The notes under the pieces are model-generated. The model had not been told where the DNA came from and made no database searches. It was given only the letters and a program-made list of their open reading frames with translations. Shown here in pieces: positions 1-5,049 of a DNA stretch of 5,824 bases (position 1 is its first letter; the number at the start of each line of letters is the position of its first letter). The DNA comes from Candidatus Nitrosopumilus sp. (lineage in GTDB: Archaea; Thermoproteota; Nitrososphaeria; Nitrososphaerales; Nitrosopumilaceae), in assembly GCA_029861085.1 (NCBI GenBank), contig JAOUAE010000084.1:1-5824 (forward strand), read 5' to 3'. The position numbers and the translations under genes were made by a program.

Positions 1-614
1 CTGACACCCCAAGACATTTTAGATTTACAGCAAAATTTCCATCAATAATTACGCATGAAAAGAGACTAGGAAGGATAAATTCAGAAGTCTTTTCATTTTT
101 GGCATCACTGTCTCCGATTTATGAGAAGGTTTCAGCCCTAGTTTTGCAACTGCCACCATCATTGTCATTTGAGGAGGCAAAACCAAGATTGGAAGAACTC
201 TTCGACATACTGCCTGATGATTTTGCATATCCGATTGAAGGAAGACATGAATCGTGGTTTTCAGAGGATGCAATCACATATCTCAAACAAAACAAACATT
301 GTCTTGTATGGAATGAAGTTGCAGGTGTAAATAATCCAATGCCAGTGACTTCAAACTATCTTTATGTTAGATTGATTGGAGACCGGTCCATTCCAGATTC
401 AGAGTTTGGAAAAGTTACAAAAAACAAAAACATCTTGATTAAAAATTTGGCAAAAAAACTTCAAGAAATTAAAGACATTCCACTTGCATTTGTAATGACT
501 AACAACCACTTTGAGGGATTTGGTCCTGCTACTGCAAACTCCTTGAGAATGCATCTCGGAATGCGGGAATTGATTTGGGAAGAGAAGAAACAAAAAACAT
601 TGGGAAGTTTTTAG
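1..614 (+). CDS. DUF72 (YecE-family) protein, 3' part only
   Basis: The reading frame is open from the first complete codon (position 3) to the TAG at 612-614, giving 203 residues with the 5' end outside the window. A TTG at 99 is an internal codon, because the 32 codons before it already carry family sequence: the stretch TPRHFRFTAKFPSIITHEKRL (nt 6-68) is the typical DUF72 'TP..F.F..K.P..ITH..RL' signature. Further matches are the L-E-E-L-F helix, YLYVRLIGDR (about nt 357-386) and the C-terminal NNHFEGFGPATANSLRMHL, the usual 'NNH..G....NA..L' end. DUF72 proteins are soluble TIM-barrel-like proteins, normally about 240-300 residues, so perhaps 40-90 residues are missing. Their biochemical role is not established. 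The gene is convergent with the DedA gene, 100 bp away. Family assignment is firm; function is unknown. Confidence 0.86.
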   Translation, partial: DTPRHFRFTAKFPSIITHEKRLGRINSEVFSFLASLSPIYEKVSALVLQLPPSLSFEEAKPRLEELFDILPDDFAYPIEGRHESWFSEDAITYLKQNKHCLVWNEVAGVNNPMPVTSNYLYVRLIGDRSIPDSEFGKVTKNKNILIKNLAKKLQEIKDIPLAFVMTNNHFEGFGPATANSLRMHLGMRELIWEEKKQKTLGSF

Positions 615-714
615 AAACAAAAATTGTTAAAAGATCAAGCACGTATTGAGAAATTTCTACACGTTATCCATCTAAGCAATAAGATGCTACATTGTATATC
701 GATATTTTCAATAC
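615..714. other. Convergent intergenic region, nothing recognised
   Basis: One hundred bases lie between the converging DUF72 and DedA genes. I see no RNA gene or clear hairpin. The only structure is a ten-base palindrome, ATATCGATAT (696-705), too short to interpret. Confidence 0.5.
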
Positions 715-1263
715 CTAAGGTGATGAAGATATTGTAGTAGCGCCAAGTTCTATGGCCTCACCAAAATAATATCCAGACAAAATTGTTCCAGCGGACCAGA
801 TACAAGAACCTGCAAATGTGTATATTACAAATTTTGGAATTTTCATTTTTAATAATCCTGCGGGAACTGAAATCATTTCTCTCATTACGGGCACCATTCT
901 TCCCAGAAATACTGCCTTGTCCCCATATTTCTCAAACCAAATTTCAACCCGTTCTAATTTTTTTTCTGATATCTTGACATATTTCAGATAGCGAAGTAAA
1001 AAAACTCGTCCAAGCTTTAATGCGATGAGGTAGATTGCAGAAGTTCCAATGGTAGCACCAATGCCGCCAAGAATAATCATCGGGATTAGACCAATCAAAG
1101 GAATCCCTTGTTGGGAGGCCAAAAATCCGGCTGTTGGAAATATGGCCAAAGTGGGAATGGGTGGAACTATAGTCTCAAGCAGGGCTGCCAGAAATATCCC
1201 TTCATAGAGATGATCTCCTAAAAAATCTGCAATCCACACCAGAACAGAATCAAATGGCTCCAT
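715..1263 (-). CDS. DedA/VTT-family integral membrane protein
   Basis: This 182-residue protein has the DedA (SNARE-associated/VTT, PF09335-type) layout. A re-entrant segment holds LLETIVPPIPTLAIFPTAGF (residues 28-47), followed by a Gly-rich helix GGIGATIGTSAIYLIALKLG (66-85). The signature FLGRMVPVMREMISVPAG (119-136) has the two conserved arginines R122 and R128, and a Trp/Gly-rich helix lies near 150-168. DedA proteins act in the cytoplasmic membrane and are linked to envelope homeostasis, proton-dependent transport or lipid scrambling; the substrate here cannot be read from sequence. The membrane-embedded Glu30 is present, but the second acidic residue usual in PPIPxE is replaced (PPIPTL, Leu39). 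The ATG at 1263 has no Shine-Dalgarno. The gene is co-oriented with the upstream dehydrogenase, 84 bp apart, with its own weak TATA-like sequence, so it may be transcribed separately. The length is slightly short for the family (about 200). Confidence 0.9.
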   Translation of the reverse strand: MEPFDSVLVWIADFLGDHLYEGIFLAALLETIVPPIPTLAIFPTAGFLASQQGIPLIGLIPMIILGGIGATIGTSAIYLIALKLGRVFLLRYLKYVKISEKKLERVEIWFEKYGDKAVFLGRMVPVMREMISVPAGLLKMKIPKFVIYTFAGSCIWSAGTILSGYYFGEAIELGATTISSSP

Positions 1264-1280
1264 TTGTTTCTGGCAATGAA

Positions 1281-1292
1281 ATCTTACTAAAC
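1281..1292 (-). promoter_or_regulatory. Weak TATA-like element upstream of the DedA gene
   Basis: Read on the minus strand, the sequence is GTTTAGTAAGAT-like (centre near 1287), about 24 nt before the ATG at 1263. The position fits an archaeal TATA box giving a leaderless or nearly leaderless mRNA, but the match is poor. Read-through from the dehydrogenase gene is an alternative. Confidence 0.3.
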
Positions 1293-1340
1293 TACTTTAC
1301 GAGTAGAAGCTAAAAGAGGCCAGTCATGTTTAGTGCTTGT

Positions 1341-1346
1341 AAAAAA
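1341..1346 (-). terminator. T-run just after the dehydrogenase stop
   Basis: On the minus strand, TTTTTT begins one base after the TGA at 1348-1350. Archaeal transcription commonly stops at short T tracts without a hairpin, so this is a candidate terminator between the dehydrogenase and DedA genes. T-runs are frequent in AT-rich DNA, so the call is weak. Confidence 0.3.
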
Positions 1347-1347
1347 T

Positions 1348-2298
1348 TCAAGGCTTGAGAAAAACCTTCAGAGTGTCTGGTTTTTTTGCACGCTCTATTG
1401 CCTCTAAAAAGTTCTCCAATGGAAAAATGGAGTCAACCATGGAGTCAACTGAAACAGTTCCACTTGCAAGTGCATCTATTGCCGGTTTGAACAAACCGCA
1501 CCTGGATCCAATCAAAGTAACTTCATTTATCACTACTGGCGTCAAGTCCAAATTTTCCTTGGACGCTATAGTTGATTTTAACACTACAGTTCCACGAGGT
1601 TTTATCAATTTCATAGCATCTGAGAATCCAGAATTACTTCCAGTGGCTTCTACCACTAAATCAAAAGATTGTTCATCAGTGGGTTCTATTCCAATCTTGA
1701 TTTTAGTTCCGCCATTAACCAAACTCTCCAGTTTACTTTTGTGTCTACCAAAACATGTAATGTTAGAGCATGTTAATTTTAAAACTTGAATGATTAGCTG
1801 AGCTAGTCTTCCATCGCCAACCACTGCAACACTCCATTGTGGTTGTAATGACACCTGTTCTTTAATCTCAAAAGCTGCAGCTAGAGGTTCAACAAACACT
1901 GCCTGCTCATCAGTAATTGAATCAGGAATTATGTGTAAATTTTTTTCAGGCAATGAAAGAAATTCGGCAAAAGATCCATCGCGTTTTAAAATTCCAAGCA
2001 CTGTCCTGTTTGGACAATGTCTCTCCATTCCTTTTTCGCAGGAATTGCATTTACCACATCCAGCGTTGATCTCACCTACAACCCTTTTTCCAACCAATTC
2101 AGGATTACTAGATTTTTCAACTGTTCCTACAAACTCATGACCCAAAATTCCAGCATATTTCATGTAGCCTTGGATAATTTCCAAGTCGGTTCCACAAATT
2201 CCTGCCAAGTTTACCCTAACTAATGTTTCATCGGAGTTTGGTTCAAGGTAATTTTCATCAAAAGTCATTTTCTCTCCATCAAAATAGGCAGCATTCAT
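1348..2298 (-). CDS. Zinc-dependent medium-chain dehydrogenase (alcohol/polyol/threonine DH-like)
   Basis: This is a 316-residue NAD(P)-dependent oxidoreductase of the medium-chain (MDR) superfamily. The N-terminal GroES-like catalytic domain shows the catalytic-zinc residues C35 (GICGTD), H54-E55 (GHE) and E137 (VEPLA). A complete structural-zinc lobe is formed by C81, C84, C87 and C95. The Rossmann domain starts at VAVVGDGRLAQ (157-167), a GxGxxA variant of the nucleotide loop, with FGRHKSK (183-189) after the second strand and VVEATGSNSGF (215-225). A longer in-frame ATG at 2442 exists but would overlap the divergent VOC gene. I chose 2298 because family similarity begins there (MNAAYFDGEK) and a TATA box lies about 28 nt upstream. 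The protein is somewhat shorter than the usual 340-350 residues. The substrate is unknown: an alcohol, sugar, polyol or threonine is possible. Confidence 0.88.
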   Translation of the reverse strand: MNAAYFDGEKMTFDENYLEPNSDETLVRVNLAGICGTDLEIIQGYMKYAGILGHEFVGTVEKSSNPELVGKRVVGEINAGCGKCNSCEKGMERHCPNRTVLGILKRDGSFAEFLSLPEKNLHIIPDSITDEQAVFVEPLAAAFEIKEQVSLQPQWSVAVVGDGRLAQLIIQVLKLTCSNITCFGRHKSKLESLVNGGTKIKIGIEPTDEQSFDLVVEATGSNSGFSDAMKLIKPRGTVVLKSTIASKENLDLTPVVINEVTLIGSRCGLFKPAIDALASGTVSVDSMVDSIFPLENFLEAIERAKKPDTLKVFLKP

Positions 2299-2320
2299 GA
2301 TTGAATAATTGCCAGCATCC

Positions 2321-2332
2321 AATTTTAAAATA
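2321..2332 (-). promoter_or_regulatory. TATA box for the dehydrogenase gene
   Basis: Minus-strand sequence TATTTTAAAATT, centred about 28 nt upstream of the ATG at 2298. This spacing predicts transcription starting at or within a few bases of the start codon, a leaderless mRNA. It supports choosing 2298 rather than the longer start at 2442. No Shine-Dalgarno is present. Confidence 0.55.
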
Positions 2333-2360
2333 ATGGAACTTTCAGAAATTAAAAGGCGAG

Positions 2361-2370
2361 TTTTAAATAA
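2361..2370 (+). promoter_or_regulatory. TATA box for the VOC gene
   Basis: Plus-strand TTTTAAATAA, centred about 25 nt before the ATG at 2391, with the purine-rich AAAAGGCGAG just upstream in the position of a BRE. It predicts a leaderless transcript. With the oppositely oriented box at 2321-2332, it makes the 92-bp gap a compact divergent promoter pair. Confidence 0.6.
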
Positions 2371-2390
2371 TTTTATAGAAATAGAAAACC

Positions 2391-2756
2391 ATGCCAAGGG
2401 TTTCTCACTTTGATATTCCAGTAGATGATCCGAAAAGAGCACAAAAATTCTACAAGGAAGTATTTGGATGGAAATTTAAGAAATGGGACGGTCCAATGGA
2501 TTATTGGATGGCAAAAACTGGAACCAAGGAACCTGGAATCGACGGAGGAATGTCAAAAAGAATGCCAGGTCAAATTGGAATGACAAATACAATTGATGTT
2601 CCGTCAATTGAAAAGTTTTCAAAGAAAATCATGGAGAACGGAGGACAATTAATTATCCCCAAAATGGCGATTCCAAAAGTCGGATGGTTTGCACAATGTA
2701 TGGATACCGAAGGAAACATGTTTGGAATCATAGAAATGGATGAGAAAGCAGAATAA
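2391..2756 (+). CDS. VOC-superfamily (glyoxalase/bleomycin-resistance-like) protein
   Basis: This 121-residue soluble protein is built from the two beta-alpha-beta-beta-beta modules of the vicinal oxygen chelate fold. The first module opens with VSHFDIPVDDPKRAQKFYKE (4-23) and FGW (25-27), carrying the usual first metal ligand at His6. GPMDYWMAKTG (34-44) and PGIDGGM (48-54) are typical of the small single-domain VOC group often annotated 'glyoxalase'. The second module runs from about residue 65 (NTIDVPSIEKF), through GGQLIIPKMAIPKVGWFAQC, to the closing DTEGNMFGIIEMD (105-117) with the C-terminal ligand Glu115. Members bind a divalent metal and act on varied substrates (methylglyoxal adducts, catechols, drugs); this subgroup has no firm function. 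Length is normal. The gene is divergent from the dehydrogenase and 44 bp ahead of archease. Confidence 0.9.
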   Translation: MPRVSHFDIPVDDPKRAQKFYKEVFGWKFKKWDGPMDYWMAKTGTKEPGIDGGMSKRMPGQIGMTNTIDVPSIEKFSKKIMENGGQLIIPKMAIPKVGWFAQCMDTEGNMFGIIEMDEKAE

Positions 2757-2765
2757 CAACACCAC

Positions 2766-2778
2766 CTAAATTAATAAT
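2766..2778 (+). promoter_or_regulatory. TATA-like element upstream of archease
   Basis: The sequence CTAAATTAATAAT sits in the 44-bp gap after the VOC stop, centred about 28 nt before the TTG at 2801. That is the spacing expected for a leaderless transcript starting at the TTG. Co-transcription from the VOC promoter is also possible. Confidence 0.45.
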
Positions 2779-2800
2779 CAGAAAGATTACAAATTTTCAA

Positions 2801-3217
2801 TTGAGCTACAGATTTTTAGATCATGCAACTGACGCAATAATTGAGGTTACTGCAAAAGACATCAAAGAAGCATTCTTGGTAGCAGCTAATGCAGAAATCA
2901 ATCTTACACTTGATCAAGATAAAGTAGAGGAGAAAGAAGAGAAGGAATTTTCAGCCAATGGAAAGGACCTACGATATCTTTTGTTTAGCTGGCTTGAAGA
3001 AATACCGTTTGTGCTAATTACCGAAGGATTTGCTATAAGAAGATTGGAGTTTGACATTGAAGAAAATGACGGCTACAGGATTAACGCAAAAGCATTTGGT
3101 GAAACATTGGATGTCAAAAAACATAATTTCAAAGTAGAGATCAAAGCCCCCACATTTTATGACATGGAAATAAGACAGGATAACGGTGTATACATGAGAT
3201 TTTTGCTTGACTTGTGA
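2801..3217 (+). CDS. Archease, RtcB RNA-ligase cofactor
   Basis: This 138-residue protein matches archease along its whole length. Archease is the small acidic cofactor that promotes guanylylation and multiple turnover of the RtcB tRNA-splicing and RNA-repair ligase. The N-terminus YRFLDHATDAIIEVTA has the family's H-x-x-D motif (His8, Asp11). LFSWLEEIPFVL (61-72) is the central helix, and GETLDVKKHNFKVEIKAPTF (100-119) is the typical 'GE..D...H....EIKA.T' core. The end, YMRFLLDL, keeps the terminal Asp137 expected near the metal site. The start is TTG: the family match begins immediately there, no ATG lies close upstream in frame, and the TATA-like box fits this position. The length is normal. 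No rtcB is visible in the window, so the partner must be encoded elsewhere. Confidence 0.93.
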   Translation: MSYRFLDHATDAIIEVTAKDIKEAFLVAANAEINLTLDQDKVEEKEEKEFSANGKDLRYLLFSWLEEIPFVLITEGFAIRRLEFDIEENDGYRINAKAFGETLDVKKHNFKVEIKAPTFYDMEIRQDNGVYMRFLLDL

Positions 3218-3238
3218 GGTTTGTGAATATTTCTTTGC

Positions 3239-3256
3239 AATTTCCTAGAAGAAATT
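3239..3256. repeat. Perfect 6-bp inverted repeat before the CFI-box gene
   Basis: AATTTC (3239-3244) and GAAATT (3251-3256) are exact reverse complements separated by six bases. The repeat lies 22-39 nt after the archease stop and ends six bases before the TATA box at 3262. It could be an operator, part of the archease terminator (the flanking 3230-3244 is T-rich), or chance in AT-rich DNA. Confidence 0.3.
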
Positions 3257-3261
3257 ATACG

Positions 3262-3274
3262 TATTTTTTAAAAG
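3262..3274 (+). promoter_or_regulatory. TATA box for the CFI-box surface protein
   Basis: TATTTTTTAAAAG, centred about 28 nt before the ATG at 3296, with no Shine-Dalgarno between. Transcription should start at or a few bases before the ATG. The same 13 bases recur at 5033-5045 before the NHL gene. Confidence 0.6.
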
Positions 3275-3295
3275 GGTGTTACCTGATGATTCAAC

Positions 3296-4933
3296 ATGTT
3301 AACCAGACTAGCAATATTGATAGTTTTTGGAATTTCACTTGTAATTATTACTCCAGCCCATGCAGATGTTGAATCGATATCTCTTGGAAAATCATTTTAC
3401 ATAGATGAGGAAAAGATTGAATTTGTTGGAACTGAAGGAGATGGATACCAACAAGTGTCAGTAGTTATCAAAAGAGGTGGCACCACAGTAATGATGTTAG
3501 GAGATCCTGCATCAGATGAAGATGGATCCTTTGCTACAATTCCCAGGCCAGTAGATGACATTTTTACCTCAAGTGGAGCTTATGAGGCAATTGCATTTAC
3601 ATCAACTCAAAAAGTTGCAGATGGAATGATATTGAATTTGGAATATGACGGGGAACGAGTTACAGAGGTTGCAGATTTTGTTTTAGCTTTAAAATCAATT
3701 CCAGACTACTCAACTGATATAGAAAAGACGATTACATTTACAGCAAGCATTACTGACAGTTCCGTTAAAGATGTGGTTTTTAGTTTAGATAATGAACCAT
3801 CTGGAGCTACAATAGATTCAGAATCTGGAAAATTTGTTTGGACACCATCAAAATCACAGGGAAACATACAAGATGTGTATTATACTTTTGACATTATTGC
3901 AACTAAAGGAGCTCAAGAGGACAAAGAAAAAATTACAATCACTGTAAAACAAGCATATGTTGAACCAATTAAGGAACCAGAACCAATCAAAGAACCTGAA
4001 CCTACATCAACTACGACACCAGCAGAGCCAAAGGATTTAGGAATCGCATCCTTTGTAGATAAAACAAAAGATCCGCAAAGCTACGTTGACAGGTACAACA
4101 ACGAGGCAACCTACAAGGAATGGTTTGATGACAACTTTACAGAGTATGATTCAATTTATCAGGCAGTGGGACTAGAAGAACCATTGCTAATTCCAGCTGC
4201 GTTTGTGGATGAGACAAAAGATCCGCAAAGCTACGTTGACAGGTACAACAACGAGGCAACCTACAAGGAATGGTTTGATGACAACTTTACAGAGTATGAT
4301 TCAATCTATCAGGCAGTGGGACTAGAAGAACCTAAAGTATTGGCATCGTTTGTTGATCCAAATTTAGATCCTCAATATTATGTTGACAGATACAATAAGG
4401 AAACCACATACAAAGAGTGGTTTGATGAGACATATCCCGACATTACAATTTATGAGGCAGTGGGACTAGAAGAAGAAGAAATTATTGAAGAAGAGTTTGG
4501 AGAGTGTGGAGAAGGAACAGATCTTGTTGATGGAATGTGTGTAATTGTTGATAATCCCAATGGAGGAGGTTGTTTAATTGCAACTGCAGCATATGGCTCT
4601 GAGATGGCACCGCAAGTACAAATCCTTAGAGAAATTCGTGACAATCAATTAATGAGTACTAATTCAGGTTCATCATTTATGACAGGATTTAACCAATTGT
4701 ATTACTTGTTCTCACCAACAATTGCAGATATGGAAAGAGAAAATCCAGCATTCAGAGAAGCAGTAAAAATTGCAATAACACCATTGTTGTCATCACTGTC
4801 AATAATGTCACATGCTGAATCTGAATCAGAGATTCTAGGATACGGTATCGGGGTATTATTATTGAATCTTGGAATGTATGTGGCTGCACCGGCAATGCTA
4901 ATCTATAAAGCCAGAAAATACATCCGAATCTAA
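3296..4933 (+). CDS. Exported, membrane-anchored surface protein with Ig-like domains, 50-aa repeats and CFI-box C-terminus
   Basis: The protein has 545 residues. The N-terminus is a clear signal peptide: MLTRLA, a hydrophobic core, and probable cleavage after AHA (residue 23). Residues 24-130 look like an all-beta domain. Residues 139-218 resemble a putative Ig/cadherin-like (He_PIG-type) domain, with PSGATIDSESGKFVWTPS and a closing KITITV strand. A Pro/Glu linker (222-246) leads to three repeats (251-296, 301-346, 350-394) with core DPQxYVDRYNxExTYKEWFD and ending in AVGLEE. An acidic stretch (392-400) and a Cys404/Cys415 mini-motif follow. GGGCLIATAAYGSEMAPQ (423-440) begins the CFI-box-type domain, with FMTGFNQLYYLFSP and RENPAFREAV. 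A final hydrophobic helix (about 513-536) ends in YKARKYIRI, consistent with a membrane anchor with a basic cytoplasmic tail. I infer a structural or adhesive envelope protein; no enzyme motif is visible. Repeats 1 and 2 hold an N-F-T sequon each (N280, N330), possible glycosylation sites. Confidence 0.87.
   Translation: MLTRLAILIVFGISLVIITPAHADVESISLGKSFYIDEEKIEFVGTEGDGYQQVSVVIKRGGTTVMMLGDPASDEDGSFATIPRPVDDIFTSSGAYEAIAFTSTQKVADGMILNLEYDGERVTEVADFVLALKSIPDYSTDIEKTITFTASITDSSVKDVVFSLDNEPSGATIDSESGKFVWTPSKSQGNIQDVYYTFDIIATKGAQEDKEKITITVKQAYVEPIKEPEPIKEPEPTSTTTPAEPKDLGIASFVDKTKDPQSYVDRYNNEATYKEWFDDNFTEYDSIYQAVGLEEPLLIPAAFVDETKDPQSYVDRYNNEATYKEWFDDNFTEYDSIYQAVGLEEPKVLASFVDPNLDPQYYVDRYNKETTYKEWFDETYPDITIYEAVGLEEEEIIEEEFGECGEGTDLVDGMCVIVDNPNGGGCLIATAAYGSEMAPQVQILREIRDNQLMSTNSGSSFMTGFNQLYYLFSPTIADMERENPAFREAVKIAITPLLSSLSIMSHAESESEILGYGIGVLLLNLGMYVAAPAMLIYKARKYIRI
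4046..4183 (+). repeat. 50-residue repeat, copy 1
   Basis: Encodes residues 251-296, from ASFVD to GLEEP. Its 3' 119 bases (4064-4182) match copy 2 at 4214-4332 with one difference (T4156 versus C4306, both Ile codons). The repeat period is exactly 150 bp. The 5' part, encoding ASFVD-K, is clearly diverged from copy 2. Confidence 0.95.
4196..4333 (+). repeat. 50-residue repeat, copy 2
   Basis: Encodes residues 301-346, starting AAFVD. Nearly identical to copy 1 over 4214-4332, but the first 18 bases and the inter-repeat linker (LLIP before it, KVL after it) differ. Confidence 0.95.
4343..4474 (+). repeat. 50-residue repeat, copy 3 (diverged)
   Basis: Encodes residues 350-393. It keeps ASFVD, DPQ-YVDRYN, TYKEWFD and EAVGLEE but is two residues shorter, reading ETYPDITIY in place of DNFTEYDSIY, so the glycosylation sequon is lost. 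At DNA level it is well diverged except for 20 bases at 4455-4474, identical to 4161-4180 and 4311-4330. Confidence 0.9.
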
Positions 4934-5012
4934 ATTTTCAACAAATTAAATTTATCGTCTAATTCTATAGGTTAGTGTCATTGATCTAAAGATGCGTATA
5001 ATTTGATCCAAT

Positions 5013-5022
5013 TTCTTAATAA
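5013..5022 (+). promoter_or_regulatory. Candidate TATA element for the NHL gene at normal spacing
   Basis: TTCTTAATAA, centred about 32 nt before the ATG at 5050. The spacing suits that start, but the match is weaker than the element at 5033-5045. Confidence 0.3.
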
Positions 5023-5032
5023 CGTTGCACCT

Positions 5033-5045
5033 TATTTTTTAAAAG
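5033..5045 (+). promoter_or_regulatory. Strong TATA-like element immediately before the NHL gene
   Basis: TATTTTTTAAAAG, identical to 3262-3274. It ends only four bases before the ATG at 5050. If it is the real TATA box, transcription would start around 5065-5070, inside the assigned reading frame. See the finding on the start/promoter conflict. Confidence 0.45.
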
Positions 5046-5049
5046 TAGC

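Larger units (their letters stand above)
4934..5049. other. Intergenic region between the two surface-protein genes
   Basis: About 116 AT-rich bases with no gene or RNA. It holds the candidate promoter elements listed for the NHL gene. No strong terminator hairpin is visible after the CFI-box gene, only a mildly T-rich start (4936-4956). Confidence 0.5.

Noticed and set aside
49..273. Minus-strand open frame over the DUF72 gene
   Set aside because: The plus strand carries strong DUF72 similarity throughout this stretch.
696..705. Palindrome ATATCGATAT in the convergent intergenic region
   Set aside because: Only ten bases, AT-rich, without a T-run or repeat partner; expected by chance.
1355..2223. 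Plus-strand open frames inside the dehydrogenase
   Set aside because: Shadows of a gene with clear zinc-ligand and Rossmann motifs on the other strand.
2299..2442. N-terminal extension of the dehydrogenase to an ATG at 2442
   Set aside because: The extra 48 residues do not resemble the family, would cover the divergent promoters, and would overlap the start of the well-supported VOC gene.
4064..4332. CRISPR-like or mobile-element repeat
   Set aside because: The copies are long, in frame, spaced 150 bp apart and translate to a protein repeat; there are no short unique spacers, transposase or terminal inverted repeats.
4450..4644. Minus-strand open frame opposite the acidic and CFI-box region
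   Set aside because: Ser/Pro-rich antisense of GAA/GGA-rich coding sequence; no promoter and no recognisable domain.
4992..5004. TATAAT-like bacterial -10 box before the NHL gene
   Set aside because: The genome appears archaeal and there is no matching -35 element; archaeal TATA candidates are better placed.
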